From: Pyrenopolyporus hunteri
Taxonomy: Eukaryota; Ascomycota; Sordariomycetes; Xylariales; Hypoxylaceae
Direction: 5' to 3'
Assembly: GCA_902806595.1 (NCBI GenBank)
Contig: CADCXC010000037.1
Coordinates: forward strand, 2,418,001-2,482,000
Length of the DNA stretch: 64,000 bases
In this document: one piece after another, positions 58,446 to 64,000 of the stretch
How the letters are laid out: every line of letters starts with the position of its first letter
How positions within the stretch are numbered: the stretch's first letter is position 1
Position numbers and translations under genes: made by a program
Notes under the pieces: generated by a model
What the model saw: only the letters and a program-made list of their open reading frames with translations
The model's database searches: none
What the model was told of the DNA's origin: nothing

Positions 58446-60456
58446 GGTGAAAGATGTGATGACTCTGTAGTGTCAAACAGTAGCTGATGCGGGGTATTGG
58501 AAATGATTTAAAGCGGAAGTGTGTGTGTAAAGAAGAGCGTGTGGTTTTAGAAAAACACGGATTATTGTACCCAAATGGGGCGGGTATCTAGTGTGTTTTA
58601 TTCTTGTTCGTGTGTTGAATTTCTTGTTGTTGCTGATGTCTGAGATTGATGATGGGAGAGAGAAATGTGCTCCGGGACTTGAGCTGCAGTTTATACAACC
58701 AGATGTGGAAGCTATGGTGGGGCCAGGGAACCTTCTCGAATTGCTAGATGTTGGTATCCGCTTCTGGTACTTTCCGCCTAACTTGCCTATGGAAAACCCT
58801 TTAGGGCTCCTGAATTCAGAGGAAAGCCCTAGACGAGAATAGATGGTTATGGACTTGTGGCACACCCGTTCCTCCCTTGTTAGGTAAATACACACTGTTT
58901 TTCTGGGAAAAGTGCTGTAATTGACTGAGGCATCCGCAGATTCTAGAGGTCTGAGAGCTACGATCTTCTAATCTGGAAGTACCCATCCGTATCCAGGTAC
59001 ATGCACAACACACGTAAAATACGTACTGCTGGTACAAACAGACCTACCTAGGTAGGTAGGTACCTACCCCGCCATACCTCGCAAGAAGAAGCTATGTATT
59101 GTACATGGTATTCTACATACTGACATCACTGCCTAGGTGGTTACCCGGCCTAGGTAGTTCAGCCCCCCCAGGTCCACAACAAACTCAAAACTTTCATCAT
59201 CCACAAATACAAAAGTACTTAGCCTGACGTACATTTCTTCTTCCCTTATCTTCAGTATTCCTTTTACGCCATCAGGTAGGAACGGACCCGTTGGCGAGGC
59301 AGCGAGGGCACCTGCGAGGCAAGCTTCCAGTGGCTTCACCTGCTCCTCTTCTACCTTCCCATGTCCTACTGGGTACCTACCTAGGTACTTACCTACATAC
59401 TGTCTGACAGCCTGCCTGCTTTTCCGCCTTTCTGCCTTCCTGCTTCCAAAAATGTGTATGTAGGTAGGTAGGTACGTAGGTTACCTAGGTAGGTAGGCAT
59501 TGTACAACCCTGCGTGTACAAAGCCGCACTGTCCATACCTGACACAGTACCTACCTAGGTACCCGTAAGACTGAATAATTCTGGCGAACAGACATTTATC
59601 ATTCTAGAAGGTTCAAAAAAAATCTCATTCGCTTGTATTCTACATACCGCGCGCGTTCATGTTTGCAATTCGAATTCAATCGCATTCAGAAGCACAAAGA
59701 TGGGAATTTCCAGCCCCCAAAGAAGTCGCCTCGTACTGTCTTGTGCCACCGTAATCAGCCTCTAGCAATGTTACCCCAACCTCCCGCCCCCCGGACAAAG
59801 TGAAGCCTCAGAAAGATCGAGATACAGGCGGGTCCGGAACTTTCGAGTTTACTACCATCGTATGAGGTAGACGTCAGTATTCCATACATTATGTGCGCAA
59901 GGGTGAATTCGGTAAGGAAGCCAGCCTTATAGGAGATATTATACATCTTCGGGACGGTTACGTACATGTGACTGGTTGACTGGTAATAATTCTTTTCTTA
60001 CGATTCTTACAATTCTTACATGTTAAGGATGAGCTTATACCGAAAGGGGGGTCAGCCACAAACGCCCTGGACGAGATAATTAATTACTCCGAAAACGTTC
60101 CCAGCCCTTTGCATGTCTCATATTCGACAAAATGCAAACACCCCCAACACTCATCCCCCATCCAGCCTACCATCTCCTAGTGTATCTATGTCATGAAACG
60201 GCCACTGTTGATCTAATCTATCCGGATATTGAGTATCTAGGTCAGCAGCACGTATGGTTACACACCTCATCTCGATCTACGAATGCCTGCTGACTCTTCG
60301 GTATTTAATGGACGAATAGAGTGAGTGTGGGCAACGTGGTGAGCATACACGTAGATAATCAACGTGCGTACAAGACAATCACTCACATCGCCGATACGTA
60401 GGTTTATTCTCGATTCGTTTTAATGTAGGCTATCGACTTTTATAGGGCCAGGGCCA
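58446..60456. other. HSP70 promoter and 2 kb gene-free region
   Basis: The left part is the HSP70 promoter and leader. To the right are dense TAGG/CCTA repeats (59041-59070, 59370-59397, 59456-59500, 59549-59564) and then sequence without recognisable exons up to the 3' end of the hydrolase gene. Confidence 0.55.
58728..58740 (-). promoter_or_regulatory. Heat-shock element of HSP70
   Basis: GAAccTTCtcGAA is three perfect inverted nGAAn units, the minimal canonical HSF1 binding site, about 285 bp upstream of the HSP70 ATG. Confidence 0.65.
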
Positions 60457-61650
60457 TTAGCAGAAGTGCTCGATCTCCTCCGGTTTCGCGTCCCTCGGGC
60501 CTAGGTCCGACTTCAAGACGCGGCCGAACAGCTCCAGCAGCACCTCGAAGCAGACCTTGGTGATGGCGGGGTCGTAGCGGCCCTTGCTCAGCTCGTCGCG
60601 GATGAAGGCGTGCTGCGCCCACGCGAACTCGTAGAAGCTAAACACCGTGCCAGCCTCCCTCAGCTTCTGCCTGATAAAGTCGCGCCCGTTGTCCGGCACG
60701 TGGGTGTCCTTGATGCCGAAGATCAGCGCCACCTCGCCCTTGATCTCCTTGAGCCTGTCGATCGTGTGATTGCTGTTCTCCGGGCCCTGCGCCGACATGT
60801 CCGGCCCGTTGTGAGGCCCCAGCGTGCGGCTATGGACGTCGGTGCCAAAGTAAGCTACGCCCGCGCTTATCCGCGGATCGAGCTACGAGCTACGTTAGCG
60901 TAAGGGGTAAATTGCCCGAAGGTAAGACTCGTACAGTAGCTCGCAGAGCAAGATGACCACCCAGGCACATCCCCGTAGCGCCTATCCGGCCGGTACACGT
61001 AGGAAGACTCAGGAGGTAATCAACCGCCTTTTGAGAGTCCACATCGTACGATTGGAGAGTCTGTAATCCGTCCTCCCGGTCAGCCAGTGCTCATTTGGCT
61101 GGGCGTACGGAGTAGCCCTAGCTCCTTACCTTCTTCACCTTCCATTCATTCCCCTGGTCTGTCCCCGGTACGTCGTAGGCTAGGGCCTCGGGACCAGTGA
61201 AGTCGTGGTACGACGAAGGGGCTGCGACGATGTAGCCCTGACCCGCGATTTGACGCGCGAATCGCGCCACCGGTCCGGTTACTATCGACCGCTCTAGTTA
61301 GCCAGCTTGCATAGCCGTCGACGTGCCGTGTCAGGTAGTCGCGTGGTGATGATGATACCTTGATAGATCTCGCTGAATAGCACAACGCCGGGAAAGCGAC
61401 TGCCAACTCATCCCATCAATCAGCAAACTTCATGTCCAAGTCCCTAAGCGGAAAGACGATGAGGGCCTTACGCATTAGGATATTGCGGGATGGTGGGATG
61501 GAATGTGAAAATTCCTGCCCAACGTTAGCGTGCCCCCTCGAGTCAAGAGCTCTCTCGTATCGCTTTTCGAGAGTTAAGGTTCTTACTCATAGTAGTCTCC
61601 TTCCCATCCACGCTCGTTTGCACGTCGACATGGCTTTCCTTGAGCAGCAT
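60457..61650 (-). CDS. Dienelactone hydrolase-family protein
   Basis: Six exons: 61650-61587, 61514-61472, 61399-61359, 61281-61130, 61060-60935, 60882-60457; 283 aa, all with GT...AG introns and frame kept. It starts MLLKESHVDVQTSVDGKETT, passes RIFTFHPTIPQYPNARFPG, then GPVARFARQIAGQGYIVAAP. The alpha/beta-hydrolase triad is visible: Cys in the nucleophile elbow GATGMCLGGH, Asp in FGIKDTHVP and His in FAWAQHAFIRDELS. Relatives hydrolyse dienelactone in aromatic catabolism (carboxymethylenebutenolidase), but many fungal members have unknown substrates. Exons 2 and 3 are only 43 and 41 nt. The start is chosen by resemblance to the family N terminus; the upstream frame adds non-conserved sequence. 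Exon 6 is GC-rich. Confidence 0.9.
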
Positions 61651-62149
61651 CTTGACGACCGGAATACCTCCTACAGAGACGAGTGAAAGACCTAGGTGGA
61701 TTGGATTGTCAGGACTTGCTAGCCCGCGCTTTTCAGGTGGGACATCCGATATCTTAAAAGCACCCCGCCGAATGGGGACCCCCAATTGCGGGGACGAGAT
61801 GGAGCTCATTCAGCCACGGCTCCGGATTGGATCGGCGGGCAAGCGGACCAACATCGTATGTTTCTTAATAATAGATACACGTCGACCATTAGAAGCGAGT
61901 TGGTCCTATCTATAGGAGAATTTATCCATGGGAAATTGCAATGCTATGCTGCCGAAACCCTGTCATGGGACACCTATATAGATGTAACACCTCAAAGATT
62001 ACTCAACCTCAAACAACCACAGAAAAAAGAGAGGCCTCGTGTCAATGTTGACCGAGAAGCACAAATATATATGTTTCTGTATATAATGGACAAGCAGTCA
62101 CGTCTCTATCTCAACTTCAATATACCTACAGACTAAATTACTATTCTTT
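61651..62149. other. Hydrolase promoter / OPT 3' flank
   Basis: 499 bp between two minus-strand genes: the promoter of the hydrolase gene and the 3' UTR of the transporter gene. No motif or exon is recognised. Confidence 0.5.
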
Positions 62150-64000
62150 TCAGAGATGAGGGACCTGAGAGCTCTGCAGTAGCAAATTTACAATACTCAA
62201 GAACCCCTCGCCCAGAATGAAACCCTATAATCGTCGTCAGTCATAGAATCTAGTAAGCTCGTCGATATAGGAAGGTACCCACCGATGCAAGGACAATAAG
62301 CGCTGTATCCTCTCTTCGCAGGTAGCTTCTCCAATACCAGTTTAGAAGGCCTCCTATCGTCCTTGCTAGAGTGAAGGACGGCACATTGTACATGCCTAAG
62401 AGAGTATCGTTAGCGTCCGGTCAAATCCGTTGCGTCAGGTACTGTCCAGGTTCCTCTTACCAACTGCCACGGCGATTCCGCCGGGTATATAGGCGTGCCA
62501 GCTCTTCCCCATCGCCTTCGTACGGAGAAGGGTGAAGACGGCGAAGATGACGGCTCCGCCGATAGCAAACTCCCTCGCCATATACGGCAGCCCTTTCCCG
62601 GTAACCAGCCTCGCAGTGTAGAGCCACACATATGCAGTAGGTACTTGGAACAGGTCGCCCGGGATGTCATAGACGGCAGTGTACTTCCTGTAGATGAGCG
62701 CACTTACGACGGCGCCCACGGTCGCGCCGATGATCTGGCCCCAGAATTGTGCTTTGGGCGCCGCACCCAGTAGGTGGCCTGTCTTCAGATCTTGCATGAG
62801 ATCACCAGCCTGCAATGCCCCTGCTTCCGATACCGCACCGGCCACCAAGTTGATCAGGACGCTCGACTTGTTGGTTTGTGGAATGATCAGGGCGAAGAAA
62901 AGTTGCGCTAGTTTGCTGATTCCGGAAACAGGGTTCAGGTCCGTCTCGCCCAGCGCTCTAACCCCCATTATACTCAGTATCATGGCCATAAAAACAGCTA
63001 TGATGGTCGCGTAGAGCGGAACTAGATCGCCAAACGTAATGTGGATGCTGGCGATGCAGAAAAGGACGGATATTACAAGGCCGATGCTAACGGTCTTTCC
63101 CCCGACCAATTGCTCCGGGGGGGCATCGTCTTCGTCCCAAGTCCTTTGAGAAGGATTTTGTTGAGTCTCGAAAGGGTTTCTGCGCTCGATTGCTGGACTT
63201 GGGAGAGCGTCAACATCCTCCGAGTTCGTCGTCGCCGCGGAAGGTCTCGGATCGTCCTCACTGCTCCGAACGGGTGCATATCCGTTGGAAGAACGAGACA
63301 GTAAACCTTTGAGGCCATGTTGTTTGAGTTGGCGCCTGATGCTTGCAAGGAAGGATGGCCCGTGTCTAATGAGGGGGCTAAAAGCGACATAACCTAGGCT
63401 GACAACAGCATCCGCTAGCATAATAGCAAGAGATGTCCAAACAATCCAGCCTTTGCTACCAGTTTCCCAATTATCGACTGACCCCGGCGCCCAACCTCGT
63501 GACTTCGCAAGGGGAGACAGGATACCCCATCCAACGACGGCACCAAGGAGCATATGGATGGTTGTGGAGGGGCCCATTATAATACCTTGACCGACATATG
63601 CGAGACTCGGGTTCAGAGTCCAGAGCCAAGTATCTGCAGCCACCGTCCCGAAGACGGGGAGATTGCGGAGCACGGGGAAGAAATAGGTACATAGAGTGTA
63701 CAAGCCGGAGATTCCGAAGGTAATCAGAAGCAATCGGATGTTTGAACTCCAGCTATACGGCTTCGTTACCTCTGCAGGCGGAACCCCGTCGGCCGAATTA
63801 ACTATATCGTCTGCGCCATCGGTGTTTTCGGCTTGTAAAAGTGGGCGATTTTCAAGCGCTAGGCTTCCAAATGTAGCAGCTTTCGATGTGTCCAGCACGC
63901 CGCTATCCTGGGTTGTCCCTTTGCCGTGGAGTACTCCGATGAGAACCGCGGTGCTGAATCCACTCGGGAATTTCAACTTCTCCCTGATAATCACTTGACG
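62150..64000 (-). CDS. OPT-superfamily oligopeptide/metal transporter (partial, 5' end outside window)
   Basis: Three exons are visible: from beyond 64000 down to 62461, then 62395-62283 and 62224-62150. The frame is open to the window edge, and REKLKFPSGFSTAVLIGVLHGKG is internal OPT sequence, so the N terminus is missing. Many hydrophobic segments are present (for example LLLITFGISGLYTLCTYFF and VGQGIIMGPSTTIHMLLGAVVGWG). OPT signatures include SEAGALQAGDLMQDLKTGHLLGA and the C-terminal pieces RTIGGLLNWYWR and ASGFILGEGFLSIVNLLL, ending VPHL. The family moves oligopeptides or metal chelates by proton coupling; the fungal branch resembling yeast Ygl114w is poorly characterised. A hydrophilic loop of about 90 residues lies between two membrane halves (encoded near 63070-63340). 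Confidence 0.93.

Noticed and set aside
1..64000. CRISPR array, prophage, insertion sequence or 5S rRNA
   Set aside because: No regularly spaced repeats with unique spacers, no transposase or phage genes, and no 5S-like sequence noticed; the DNA is eukaryotic.

Overview
This window is nuclear DNA from a filamentous ascomycete, most likely a Sordariomycete. The genes are widely spaced, with short GT-AG introns (about 45-240 bp, a few longer). The protein set is typical of Pezizomycotina: a PUF protein with a long N-terminal extension, a MYND/DUF4470 protein, urease accessory UreG, a PSP1-domain protein and an OPT transporter. One tRNA gene carries a small anticodon-loop intron. I see no bacterial operons, phage, CRISPR or intact transposon. 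I infer class level only; genus cannot be decided from the sequence.

Layout. 1-7.1 kb: a 2.6 kb upstream region and a 4-exon PUF RNA-binding protein (+). 7.1-10.3 kb: gene-free. 10.3-17.3 kb: ribosomal protein eL15, an orphan lysine-rich protein and a PSP1-domain protein, all on minus. 17.3-23.9 kb: a 6.6 kb gene desert. 23.9-32.7 kb: NFU1 (-), a HIT zinc-finger protein (+), a MYND/DUF4470 protein (+) and an orphan polyQ protein (-). 32.7-36.1 kb: gene-free. 36.1-56 kb: a dense block with tRNA-Asp (-), UreG (+), TSR1 (-), UTP7 (+), SEY1 (+), RNase H2 subunit A (-), CENP-C/MIF2 (+), YME2 (-) and EMI1 (+). 56.5-64 kb: cytosolic HSP70, a dienelactone hydrolase-like protein and an OPT transporter running off the right edge, all on minus.

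How the genes relate. Three head-to-head pairs in the dense block each join genes of one process: TSR1/UTP7 (40S ribosome assembly), RNH201/MIF2 (genome duplication and segregation, with two ACGCGT boxes between them) and YME2/EMI1 (mitochondrial inner membrane / intermembrane space). The other genes are housekeeping and look independent.

Oddities. EMI1 has a +1 frame break in a C-rich stretch with two C8 tracts. Non-coding DNA is sprinkled with TAGG/CCTA-type tetranucleotide repeats that I did not find in coding exons. Several genes change base composition sharply within one reading frame. I found no clear novel multi-gene system. Exon boundaries come from reading frames, splice consensus and recalled family conservation; no alignment was run.
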